From NCBI GenBank assembly GCA_020845755.1, contig JADLFE010000035.1, forward strand, positions 33,351-97,350: a stretch of 64,000 nt of DNA, in the 5' to 3' direction. The stretch is from Phycisphaerales bacterium (GTDB lineage: Bacteria; Planctomycetota; Phycisphaerae; Phycisphaerales; UBA1924). The translations under genes and the position numbers were made by a program. Positions 17,970 to 26,302 of the stretch are shown here, piece by piece. How positions within the stretch are numbered: the first letter of the stretch is position 1; each line of letters begins with the position of its first letter. The notes below the pieces were generated by a model. That model did not search any database, had not been told where the DNA came from, and was given only the letters and a program-made list of their open reading frames with translations.

Positions 17970-18845
17970 ATGATTCCGAACCTCATCAACCGGGCAGATC
18001 CCCACGCCGTCGCGCTCGAAACCACGCTGCTCCTGCACGGCGTGCCGCGCTCCGGCGCCGCCGACCTCGCACGCACGCTCGTCGACATCGTGAGGAAATA
18101 CGGCGCTTCGCCGACGCTCATCGCCCTCTATCGCGGGCAGCCCGTCGTCGGCCTCACCGACGCCGAACTCGCCGAACTCCTCGCCGCTCCCTCGGTCCCC
18201 AAGGCCAACTCCGCCAACCTCGGCGTGCTCATGCACCGCGGGCAGCACGCCGCAACCACTGTCAGCACCACCATGGAACTCGCCGCGTCCGCGGGAGTGC
18301 GTGTCTTTGCCACCGGCGGCCTGGGCGGCGTCCATCGCGGCTGCGCCGAGCACTTCGATGTCAGTTCCGACCTCGCCGCCTTCACCCGCTTCCCCGTCGC
18401 GGTCGTTTCCAGCGGCGTGAAGTCCATCCTCGACGTCGTCGCCACCCGTGAGGCCCTCGAAACCCTCGGCGTTCCCGTCGTTGGTTTTCGGACCGACCGC
18501 TTCCCCGCGTTCTACCAGCGGGAGAGCGCCGGAGGGGTCGACGCCCGATTTGAGGACGCGGGCGACCTGGCGGAATTCGTACGCACTGAGCTCGCCCGTT
18601 CCAGCCGGGGTGTTCTGGTGGTCAATCCGGTCCCCGCTGAGCACGAGATCGACGCGGGCAAGTGGCGGACATGGCTGGACTTGGCGATGGAGCGGGCCCG
18701 CGCCACGGGCGCCGCCGGGCGGGACCTGACCCCCGCGCTCCTCGCCGCGGTTCACGACCTTTCTGGGGGAGAGACCCTCCGAGCGAACATTGAACTGGTG
18801 ATGTCGAATACGGCCTTGGCGGCCCAGATCTCGGCCCGCCTGTGA
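17970..18845 (+). CDS. psuG: Pseudouridine-5'-phosphate glycosidase
   Basis: 291 aa, close to the family norm of about 300. It catalyses reversible cleavage of pseudouridine 5'-phosphate to uracil and ribose 5-phosphate. Visible signatures are ALETTLLLHGVP (the catalytic Glu region), ATGGLGGVHRG and SSGVKSILDV, where the Lys is the expected Schiff-base residue. An AAAGGA ribosome site lies about 6 bases before the ATG. The usual partner kinase psuK is not adjacent, so the pathway must be completed elsewhere. Confidence 0.92.
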   Translation: MIPNLINRADPHAVALETTLLLHGVPRSGAADLARTLVDIVRKYGASPTLIALYRGQPVVGLTDAELAELLAAPSVPKANSANLGVLMHRGQHAATTVSTTMELAASAGVRVFATGGLGGVHRGCAEHFDVSSDLAAFTRFPVAVVSSGVKSILDVVATREALETLGVPVVGFRTDRFPAFYQRESAGGVDARFEDAGDLAEFVRTELARSSRGVLVVNPVPAEHEIDAGKWRTWLDLAMERARATGAAGRDLTPALLAAVHDLSGGETLRANIELVMSNTALAAQISARL

Positions 18846-18858
18846 ACCCGAGGAACAA

Positions 18859-18881
18859 GCGCAAACTTCACGCTTTTGCGC
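18859..18881. other. Small hairpin after psuG
   Basis: GCGCAAA (18859-18865) and TTTGCGC (18875-18881) form a 7-bp perfect inverted repeat with a 9-base loop, 14 bases after the psuG stop. There is no following T-tract, so termination is uncertain. Confidence 0.3.
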
Positions 18882-19078
18882 CTAGGTCTTCGCCCGGGCA
18901 GGGCTGCGCGAGGATACAGTTTGCTCCCCTGAGCATTGTGAATGAAGGGGTCTTAGTTGCGCCGTCGCGGTGGAGTCGCGCAGGCGGAACACGGGCCCGG
19001 ATTTGGTAGGACCAGTCGCGCAGTGCCCGGGCTCACGATGGACGGGTATCGCACTTTCTCTTGGAAGGAGATCAGAGG

Positions 19079-21262
19079 ATGAATCGTCGATTGACCGCTC
19101 TTTCGCTCATGGCCCTCGCGGGCATGGCCGCCCCGGCGTTCGCCCAGGACAGCGTGGACAAGTACGCCGCCGGTCTCCCCGGCGACGCGCTCGATCCGTG
19201 GACCGCGGGTGTGCCCAATCAGAAGGCAGCGTATGTCGTCGACCTCACGCCGCTGTACACCTCGTGCGGCACGCGGTTCGGCATCGCGCCGCTGATCAAG
19301 TCCAGCCGCACCAACCCGGCGTATTTCGGGAGCCTCTTCAGCGCCCAGTCCATCAGTTCGACGGCGCGCAACAACTCGCCGCTCCCCTCGGCCCAGTACA
19401 AGGTCTGGAACACCGCGGGCGAGGGCATCAACCCGATTCACAACAACACGACCGGCACCATCGTCCCCAACCTCTTTGCCAACGGCGACTCCACCCAGTT
19501 CGGCGTGATGATCGCCGAATTCTCGACCGACGGCGGGGGCACCAACTCCAACAACGTGCTCGGCGCCGTGGTCAACTATGACCCCGCCCGCGCCTCTCGC
19601 CTCTATGTCACCAAGTACATCGCCGCCACCAACCAGACCGCCATGGGCTCCGGCGACAACTCCCAGATCGGCGTCGGCACCGTCGACTCCGAGGGCAACG
19701 TCTACTTCCGCGCCGACAACAACAACGCCGCCACCACCGGCGCCAACCCCCTCACCGCCAGCAACATCTTCCGCGTCCGCATGCAGAACCGCAACCCCGC
19801 GATCAACAACGAGATCAGCAACGCGGGCGGCGCCGACGCTGGCGCCACCAACTGGCTCGTCGTCAACGACGCCAACAACCACGGCGCGCCCCAGAACGTT
19901 CCCTCCGAGTTGATCCCCAACGGGCGATACATCGGCGCCAACTTCCTCACCCAGTACGAGTGGGAGCGCCCGAGCACCACGCTCGGAACCACGACCGCCC
20001 ACCGCCCCGGCACCACCGACCACCGCGGTTCGGTCGCCTTCTATCCCGTCGGGATGTTCGGCGCCGGCACCGTCGGCACCGGCGGCGTCCTCAGCGTTGT
20101 CTCCGGAACCAACTCCATGTCCCTCTGGGGCGTGAACCCGGACGGCTCAGTCAACGCCGCCACCGCCCGCACCTTCACCCTGCCGGCCAATCCGACCGAC
20201 GTTTGCCCGGCCTACACCTTCGACAACGACGCCACCAGTTTCTTCGAGAACTATCGATCCCAGGTCGCCTTCCGCGGCCCGGTCAGCCAGGTCGCTATCG
20301 GGCAGGATAAGAACGGCAACGGCCTGGCCGCGGCCATGATCGCCACGACCGCGACCGCGACCAACCCGTGGAACGCCATCGTCGCCGCTCGCTTCAACCC
20401 CGCCAACACCAGCCAGCCGCAGTGGCGCCTCGTCGCGTGGAATAACACGCCATCCGCCACCGGCAAGCCCATCAAGGGCGACTACGGCATGGACGGCATG
20501 CCCTTCACCGGCGATGCCGGTGAGTTCGACGGCGTGTGCGACGCCCTCGACGGTCCGATCGGCCGCATCGCCAGCATGTCCGAACTCCAGATCGGCATCG
20601 CCGGCCCGTCGATCAGCGCCCCGGCGTTCGACGCCGCCGGAAACGTCTGGTTCCTCTCGGCCGTTGCCCTCAACAAGATGGGCAGCGACAACGTCCCCTA
20701 CATCGACTATGACACCGCGCTCATCCGCGCTGTCTACAACGGCGCGTCCTTCTGCTGGGATCTCGAACTCGTCCTGGAACTCGGCAAGACCTTCGACGGC
20801 AAAAACTCCAACACGCCCTGGCAGGTCCAGTTCATGGAGGTCGCCGACAGCAACTCCGTCGCGTCCGGCACCTTCTTCTCCAGCAACCTCTTGCCCAGCG
20901 CCTGGAACAACACCAACTTCGGCGAAGTTCCCAACTCCTCCTCGACGAACCTCGGCGGGCTGGTCCTGGGCGCCAAGATCGTCTACGACGCCGACAATGA
21001 CGGCGACTTCAGCGATCCCACCTCGTCCTCCGGCGATCCCCTGAGCCACGACGAGGCCTACAACGTCCTCCTCTACATCGGCAACATGGACAAGCGCTGC
21101 CCCGCCGATTTCAACGGCGACGGCTTCGTGAACGCCCTGGACTACGACGCCTTCGCCAGCGCCTTTGAGATGGGCGACGGCGCCGCCGACGTCAACTACG
21201 ACGGCTTCTCCAACGCCCTCGATTATGACGAATTCGCCTCTCACTTCGAGATGGGCTGCTGA
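19079..21262 (+). CDS. Secreted protein with GC-type dockerin-like tail, function unknown
   Basis: 727 aa. The ATG at 19079 is 8 bases after GGAAGGAG and starts a typical signal peptide (about 1-23, ending AFAQ). The long middle part is rich in Asn, Thr and Gly and predicted to be mostly beta; I do not recognise a catalytic domain. The end has two calcium-loop motifs, DFNGDGFVNALDYDAF and VNYDGFSNALDYDEF, and terminates in MGC. This is the dockerin-like C-terminal tag seen on many secreted planctomycete proteins, and it is shared with the next gene. A strong terminator follows, so it is probably transcribed alone. Confidence 0.8.
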   Translation: MNRRLTALSLMALAGMAAPAFAQDSVDKYAAGLPGDALDPWTAGVPNQKAAYVVDLTPLYTSCGTRFGIAPLIKSSRTNPAYFGSLFSAQSISSTARNNSPLPSAQYKVWNTAGEGINPIHNNTTGTIVPNLFANGDSTQFGVMIAEFSTDGGGTNSNNVLGAVVNYDPARASRLYVTKYIAATNQTAMGSGDNSQIGVGTVDSEGNVYFRADNNNAATTGANPLTASNIFRVRMQNRNPAINNEISNAGGADAGATNWLVVNDANNHGAPQNVPSELIPNGRYIGANFLTQYEWERPSTTLGTTTAHRPGTTDHRGSVAFYPVGMFGAGTVGTGGVLSVVSGTNSMSLWGVNPDGSVNAATARTFTLPANPTDVCPAYTFDNDATSFFENYRSQVAFRGPVSQVAIGQDKNGNGLAAAMIATTATATNPWNAIVAARFNPANTSQPQWRLVAWNNTPSATGKPIKGDYGMDGMPFTGDAGEFDGVCDALDGPIGRIASMSELQIGIAGPSISAPAFDAAGNVWFLSAVALNKMGSDNVPYIDYDTALIRAVYNGASFCWDLELVLELGKTFDGKNSNTPWQVQFMEVADSNSVASGTFFSSNLLPSAWNNTNFGEVPNSSSTNLGGLVLGAKIVYDADNDGDFSDPTSSSGDPLSHDEAYNVLLYIGNMDKRCPADFNGDGFVNALDYDAFASAFEMGDGAADVNYDGFSNALDYDEFASHFEMGC

Positions 21263-21281
21263 TCGATCACACGCCATTCAA

Positions 21282-21318
21282 CCGGGCCCTCGCCAACGCG
21301 GGGGCCCGGTCTTTTGTT
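21282..21318 (+). terminator. Rho-independent terminator
   Basis: CCGGGCCC (21282-21289) pairs perfectly with GGGCCCGG (21302-21309), followed by TCTTTTGTT. It lies 20 bases after the preceding stop codon. Confidence 0.85.
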
Positions 21319-21341
21319 GAGGAATCCCGGATTCTCGGCCC

Positions 21342-21370
21342 TTGGAGGGGGCCGCATGTTCGGGTAGCAT
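21342..21370 (+). promoter_or_regulatory. Candidate promoter of the EEP-family gene
   Basis: TTGGAG (21342-21347) and TAGCAT (21365-21370) with a 17-bp spacer, 44 bases before the ATG and just after the upstream terminator. The -10 element matches consensus at 4 of 6 positions. Confidence 0.3.
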
Positions 21371-21413
21371 GGCGTTCCGACCGGTATCTCCGGCGGATAG
21401 AGGGAGTGATTGC

Positions 21414-23054
21414 ATGAATCGTTGCGCTCGGACGGTCTCGGCGTCGTTGGCTTTGGTCTTGGCCGCGGGCGCATCGGCTCAGTGGAACCCCGCCGCCGGT
21501 CAGTGGGGCAAGTCCGATTCGCGCGACCTCCGCGTCATGACCTGGAACATCCTCGACGGCATCTGTCGGACCAACAACAAGGTTGAGGACCTCAACAACT
21601 GGTCGGCGCTGGCCCGCATCGTCGCCGCCATGAAGCCCGACGTCCTCATCCTTCAGGAAACCGGGGACAACGACGGGAACGGCACGGGGAGCGGCGTCGA
21701 CTCCACCTCGCAACTCACCACCACCTTCAACTACTTCCTGCACGGCGGAAACGACTCGTTCAAGAGCAACGCCCCCGTCACCGCGTGGGTGCAGAAGTAC
21801 GCACCCACGTACGACCTCCCCTACATCTACGTGAGTTTCAGCAGCGACGGATTCAATCGCAATGTCGTCCTCAGCCGCTACCCCTTCGTCGACATCACAG
21901 GCGACGGCCTCACCGCCGTCAGCACCTGGAGTTCACTCCCGGACCTGTACGCCCCGGGCGGCACACCCGGGATCCGCGGTTTCATCTTCACCGAGATCAA
22001 CCTGCCCGACGCTGACTACGCCGGCAATCTCATCGTCGGAACCGCCCACCTCAAGGCCGGCGGCGCCGCCAGTGACAAGTCCGAACGCCTCATCGCTTCG
22101 CAGAATATCGCCTACTACATCGACTACATGTTCAATGGCGGGGGCACCGCCACCCCCGATCCGCGCGGCATGATCCTCGATTCCCCCGCCGCCACCCTCG
22201 TCCCTTCCGCAACCACCCCCGTCATCTGGGGCGGCGACTTCAACGAAGACGAAAACTCCAACGGCCGCGACGGGCCTGCCTGGTGGATGACCAAGGCCCA
22301 GGTCAATGGCGGGACCGATGGGACCGACCGTGACCGCACCGATTGCACCTACGACGACGCACGAGACTACTTCACCAACAACCGCACGACCCAGTCGTCC
22401 AGCAAACTCGACTACATCTGCTGGCAGGACTCGATCGCCACGCTCCGCCGATCCTTCATCTTCAACTCCGTCAACTGCAACAGCACCACGACACCCCCCG
22501 AACTGGTCGGTTATGTCGGCGGGTTCACCCTTTGCACCAGTTTCGCCTCCGATCACCGCCCGGTGATCGCTGATTTCATCCTCCCCGCGCCCGTGTCCCA
22601 GCCCGGCGTGTTCAATCTTCTCTCACCCGCCGACGGAGCGGTCGACCTCGCCCTCACGCCCACCCTCACCTGGAGTCCCTCCTCCAACGCCACCTCCTAC
22701 ACCGTCAAGGTTTCACTCTCCCCGAGTCTGTCCAGCCCCATCGTCAACGCCACCGGCGTCACCGGCACCTCGTACACCATCGGCGGCGGGGTGCTCGCCG
22801 AATGCGGGCAGTACTACTGGGGAGTCATAGCGACCAACAGCGCCGGATCGCGGACATCATCGCCCGCCTCCTTCGGCTTCCTCACCTACTCCCCCGGCGA
22901 TTTCAACCACGACGGCTTTGTCAACGGCCTGGACTACGACGAGTTCGCCTCGGTCTTTGAGGCCGGCGACCTCGCCGCCGACTTCAACAACGATGGCTTC
23001 GTCAATGGCCTGGACTACGACGAGTTCGCTTCGCACTTCGAACTCGGGTGCTGA
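21414..23054 (+). CDS. Secreted EEP-fold nuclease/phosphatase with dockerin-like tail
   Basis: 546 aa. The ATG at 21414 follows AGGGAG by about 8 bases; the signal peptide ends near GASAQ. The endonuclease/exonuclease/phosphatase fold is supported by VMTWNILDG, PDVLILQET (metal-binding Glu), IWGGDFNED (Asp/Asn pair) and SFASDHRPVIADF (catalytic His). A fibronectin-like beta domain follows (about 400-490; SPADGAVDLALTPTLTWSP). The C-terminus holds two calcium loops, DFNHDGFVNGLDYDEF and DFNNDGFVNGLDYDEF, and ends LGC. The substrate is not clear: extracellular DNA or phosphoesters are both possible. Confidence 0.88.
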   Translation: MNRCARTVSASLALVLAAGASAQWNPAAGQWGKSDSRDLRVMTWNILDGICRTNNKVEDLNNWSALARIVAAMKPDVLILQETGDNDGNGTGSGVDSTSQLTTTFNYFLHGGNDSFKSNAPVTAWVQKYAPTYDLPYIYVSFSSDGFNRNVVLSRYPFVDITGDGLTAVSTWSSLPDLYAPGGTPGIRGFIFTEINLPDADYAGNLIVGTAHLKAGGAASDKSERLIASQNIAYYIDYMFNGGGTATPDPRGMILDSPAATLVPSATTPVIWGGDFNEDENSNGRDGPAWWMTKAQVNGGTDGTDRDRTDCTYDDARDYFTNNRTTQSSSKLDYICWQDSIATLRRSFIFNSVNCNSTTTPPELVGYVGGFTLCTSFASDHRPVIADFILPAPVSQPGVFNLLSPADGAVDLALTPTLTWSPSSNATSYTVKVSLSPSLSSPIVNATGVTGTSYTIGGGVLAECGQYYWGVIATNSAGSRTSSPASFGFLTYSPGDFNHDGFVNGLDYDEFASVFEAGDLAADFNNDGFVNGLDYDEFASHFELGC

Positions 23055-23241
23055 GGACGCGGTGACGGAGAGACGAGAAAAGGCGATCGGGTGATCAAGG
23101 CGTGAACCCGGCGAGCCGGTCGTCCGTCGCGGCCTCATGCGCAATTCGGCGATGTACCGAACAACCCGGTTCCATGTGCCCGGGGCGATGCGACGATGTG
23201 TGATGCCGTCGCGCCCAGCATGAAAGCCGCGCGCGATCGAT

Positions 23242-23742
23242 TCACCGCGGCGGGAGCCCCGCGCCGCTGGCGGCGCGAAGTTCGGCGAGCGTCTTGTTCA
23301 ACTGCTTCTGCAGCAGGCTCAGGCGGAGCAACGACTTCACCCGCGTGAGCAACTCGACCTTCAGCACCGGCTTGGTGAGGAAGTCATCCGCGCCGCACTC
23401 CACCGCTCGCTCAACGTCGCTTACCTCCGACAACGCCGTGACCATCACGATCGGGATCTCCCGCGTCGCCGCATCGCCCTTGAGTTTGGAGCACACCTGG
23501 AACCCGCTGACCCGCGGCATCATCACGTCGAGCAGGATCAGGCTGGGGTGCTCGGCCGCCACCGCCGCCAGCGCCTCCGTGCCGTCCTTGGCCGTCTTCA
23601 CACGGCACCCAAGTTCGGCGACATAGTCCTCGAGCAACTCGAGATTCTGCTCGTTGTCGTCCACCAGCAGAATGAGCGAGGACGTGAGGTCCTCGGCGGA
23701 CAAATCGGACGAACTCGGGACCGGCGTGCTGGGTGACGTCAT
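23242..23742 (-). CDS. Stand-alone response regulator (REC domain)
   Basis: 166 aa with the ATG at 23742 behind AAGGAC. A Ser/Thr/Pro-rich N-terminus (about 25 residues) precedes one receiver domain (about 27-145). The acidic pair (VDDNEQN), phospho-acceptor Asp (LILLDVMMP), switch Thr (VTAL) and Lys (LTKPV) are all present, and the sequence is closest to PleD-like receivers. After the domain a short coiled helix (LLQKQLNKTLAELRAA) replaces any output domain, so it probably acts by protein contact. No histidine kinase is nearby. It is divergent from the next gene. Confidence 0.88.
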   Translation of the reverse strand: MTSPSTPVPSSSDLSAEDLTSSLILLVDDNEQNLELLEDYVAELGCRVKTAKDGTEALAAVAAEHPSLILLDVMMPRVSGFQVCSKLKGDAATREIPIVMVTALSEVSDVERAVECGADDFLTKPVLKVELLTRVKSLLRLSLLQKQLNKTLAELRAASGAGLPPR

Positions 23743-23946
23743 ACGAACAAAGTCCTTTCGGGCGGACGCGATCACGTTCCACCGACGGCCAGGCCGCCCC
23801 TGGTCCGGGAATGGACCGACACGGGGTATGGTACTAAAGATCATAGTGGGCTGAGTTTGCGCCCGCCGAGGTGGGCTCGGTGCGAGAACGCGCGCGGATG
23901 GTCGGGTCTGGTGGGGTCGGGCTGTGGGGCTCGGGAAGGATTTCTG

Positions 23947-24396
23947 ATGGCTTCGTCGAGTAAACCACGCGCGGCGTGGGAAGATCGATTCCGCAGGCCG
24001 ACGCTGGATGAGCTCCTGGAGGGGCTCAACAAGCAACTGCTGTCGCTGGCGGAATCGTGGCGCGAACGGATGAGCGAGACGCCTGGCGTGCGCGAGGAAC
24101 TCTCGTGGCAGGGCATCCCGTTCCGCTGGACGCTGGTCTATCGGAACGACAGCCGCCCGATCGCGTATCTGGTCCCGCAGCCCGTCAGGGCGTACATCAC
24201 GATCCCGATCGCGGCGGACGCGGTCAATCGGCTCCCGCTCCGAAAATTGTCGAAGCCCGTGCGAGATTCGCTCGGTGCCGCGAGCCTGGTCAACGGGCAG
24301 TACTGGGCCCAATGGGACCTTTTGTCCAAGGCGCAACTCGACGAACTGATGCTGATCGCCTCCGCGTGCCTGGCCGACGACACCGTCGCCGTGTGA
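23947..24396 (+). CDS. Small conserved-type protein, possibly DUF3788-like
   Basis: 149 aa; the ATG at 23947 follows GGAAGGA at normal spacing. It has no signal peptide or membrane segment. The central pattern (FRWTLVYRNDSRPIAYLVPQ, then a short beta/helix region) resembles the small DUF3788-type fold that carries a Trp-Thr strand followed by a Pro-containing strand. I am not certain of that family and assign no function. It is divergent from the response regulator and precedes the PBP4-type gene by 94 bp. Confidence 0.7.
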   Translation: MASSSKPRAAWEDRFRRPTLDELLEGLNKQLLSLAESWRERMSETPGVREELSWQGIPFRWTLVYRNDSRPIAYLVPQPVRAYITIPIAADAVNRLPLRKLSKPVRDSLGAASLVNGQYWAQWDLLSKAQLDELMLIASACLADDTVAV

Positions 24397-24490
24397 TCAA
24401 TCTCGCGTTCACGTGAATCCGCTTGTGCAGACCATGCCTCTGCTTGGTCGATTCGAATACCCTCGGGAAGCACCGTGTGGAGAGGGATCG

Positions 24491-26029
24491 ATGCGGCATG
24501 TCATGACGGCGTGGCGACGGAACGTGGTCGGGGTCGGCGTGCTCGCGCTCGCGGCGGGATCGTCCTTCGCGCAGCCCCTCAACCTGGCGATCGAAAAGAC
24601 GATCTCCCGCGCCAAACTCGGCGCGTCGGTGACCTCGGTCTATGCCGTCGACCTGGCGACCGGAACGGCCCTCGTCTCGATCCGCGCTGACGAGGCGATG
24701 ACCCCCGCCAGCAACCAGAAACTGCTCACCACCGGGACCGCGCTCCTGGTGCTCGGCACGGATTTCGTGTTCAAAACCGAGATCGTCCTCGACGGCACCA
24801 CGCTCGTTGTCCGTGGCGCGGGCGACCCTGCCCTGGGCGATCCCGAACTGCTCGCCAAGCGTGACAAGCCCCTGGCCGTCGACGAGGTGCTGGACTTTCT
24901 CGCCGGCGCGGTAGCCAAGGCGGGCATCTCGAAGGTCGATAGCGTCGTGATCGACGACCGCGTCTTCGATCGCCAACTCGTCCACGCGAGTTGGCCCTCC
25001 GACCAATACGAGCGAACCTACTGCGCCCAGGTGAGCGGGCTGAACTTCCGCGCCAACACCCTGGCCATCTTCGTCCGTCCCGGGAGCAGCGCGGGCGCGC
25101 TCCCGCTCCACACCACCGAGCCCGCCGCGGGCTGGATAGACGTCGACAAGCGGAACATCCGCACCGTTACCGACGGCAAGAACATCATCTCTCTGACACG
25201 CCCGCCCAACCAGAACCGCTTCGTGCTCCGCGGCGAGGTCAAGGCCGCCACCCAGGCCCCCATCGAGATCACGCTCGACCAGCCCGGCCTCTTCTTCGGT
25301 CGCGTGCTGGCCGATCGCCTGCTCAAGTCCGGTGTCGCGGTCGGCGAGCGTCCCGCGGGAGACCCTCGCCAGTATCAGGACCCCTCGGCCGACGTAAGAA
25401 TGATCGACACCTCCGCCCCGCCCACGCAGGGTCGCGTCATCGCGCAGGTCACCACGCCTCTGATGGACGTGATTCATCGCTGCAACGTCGACTCGCAGAA
25501 CCTCTATGCCGACTGTCTTTTCAAACTCGCGGGCCAGAAGGTGACGGGGGAATCCGGCACGTGGGACAGCGGTGCTTCGGTCGTGCGCATGATGCTGAGC
25601 CAGAAGATCGGGCCGCAGTCCGTCACCGGCGCGACCATCGTCGACGGCTCGGGCCTCTCCCGTCTCAACACCGTGTCGACACGCTCGATGGGCTCGTGGC
25701 TGGCCGAACTCGCCAAGGATCCACGCGCCGGCGACGCCTTTGTCGCCACGCTCCCGGTGCCGGGAGAGGGGACGCTCGAGAAGCGATTCCGCGGCAAGAA
25801 ACCCGCCGCCGAGGTCCGCGGAAAGAGCGGGTTTATCAACGGCGTGCGCAGCCTCTCCGGATACCTTACCGCCAAGGACTCCGGCCACCGCATCGCCTAC
25901 TCCATCATCATGAACCAGGTTCCGGGGCAGTTCGGCGGCGAGGCCAAGGACCTCCACGAAGACATCATCCAGGTCCTCGACCAGTGGCTCTCTCGCCAGG
26001 ACGACGACCGCACCCGCGTCGGCGGGTAA
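24491..26029 (+). CDS. dacB: D-alanyl-D-alanine carboxypeptidase/endopeptidase, PBP4 type (S13)
   Basis: 512 aa. The ATG at 24491 follows GGAGAGGG; a signal peptide ends near SSFAQ. The three penicillin-binding motifs of family S13 are visible: SNQK at 74-77 (nucleophile Ser74), SQN in VDSQNLYAD, and KSG in RGKSGFINGV. The enzyme trims or cleaves peptidoglycan cross-bridges in the periplasm. Its presence fits an organism that makes peptidoglycan. The length is normal for the family. Confidence 0.92.
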   Translation: MRHVMTAWRRNVVGVGVLALAAGSSFAQPLNLAIEKTISRAKLGASVTSVYAVDLATGTALVSIRADEAMTPASNQKLLTTGTALLVLGTDFVFKTEIVLDGTTLVVRGAGDPALGDPELLAKRDKPLAVDEVLDFLAGAVAKAGISKVDSVVIDDRVFDRQLVHASWPSDQYERTYCAQVSGLNFRANTLAIFVRPGSSAGALPLHTTEPAAGWIDVDKRNIRTVTDGKNIISLTRPPNQNRFVLRGEVKAATQAPIEITLDQPGLFFGRVLADRLLKSGVAVGERPAGDPRQYQDPSADVRMIDTSAPPTQGRVIAQVTTPLMDVIHRCNVDSQNLYADCLFKLAGQKVTGESGTWDSGASVVRMMLSQKIGPQSVTGATIVDGSGLSRLNTVSTRSMGSWLAELAKDPRAGDAFVATLPVPGEGTLEKRFRGKKPAAEVRGKSGFINGVRSLSGYLTAKDSGHRIAYSIIMNQVPGQFGGEAKDLHEDIIQVLDQWLSRQDDDRTRVGG

Positions 26030-26302
26030 GACGACATCAGACCGTTCCCGTTCGCCGGTCTTCGGGTGCGCACACCGCGGCCGGTGGTAGTTCGCATCGG
26101 TCCGCCGCGAAGTCGTTCGGCACCGCCCGTTCCAGACGGAGTGCTTGCCGCACATGCATGTGCGTTTCATGCGCGTCGGATCCGCAGCACCCATCGCCGC
26201 CCGCTTCGTACACTGGCTTCGGCTCTTTCGCGGAATGCGTACTACCGGCGCCCGCCGAGTTGCTCTCAAACAACGCCGGTCGACCCGAACCAAGGAGGCC
26301 TG

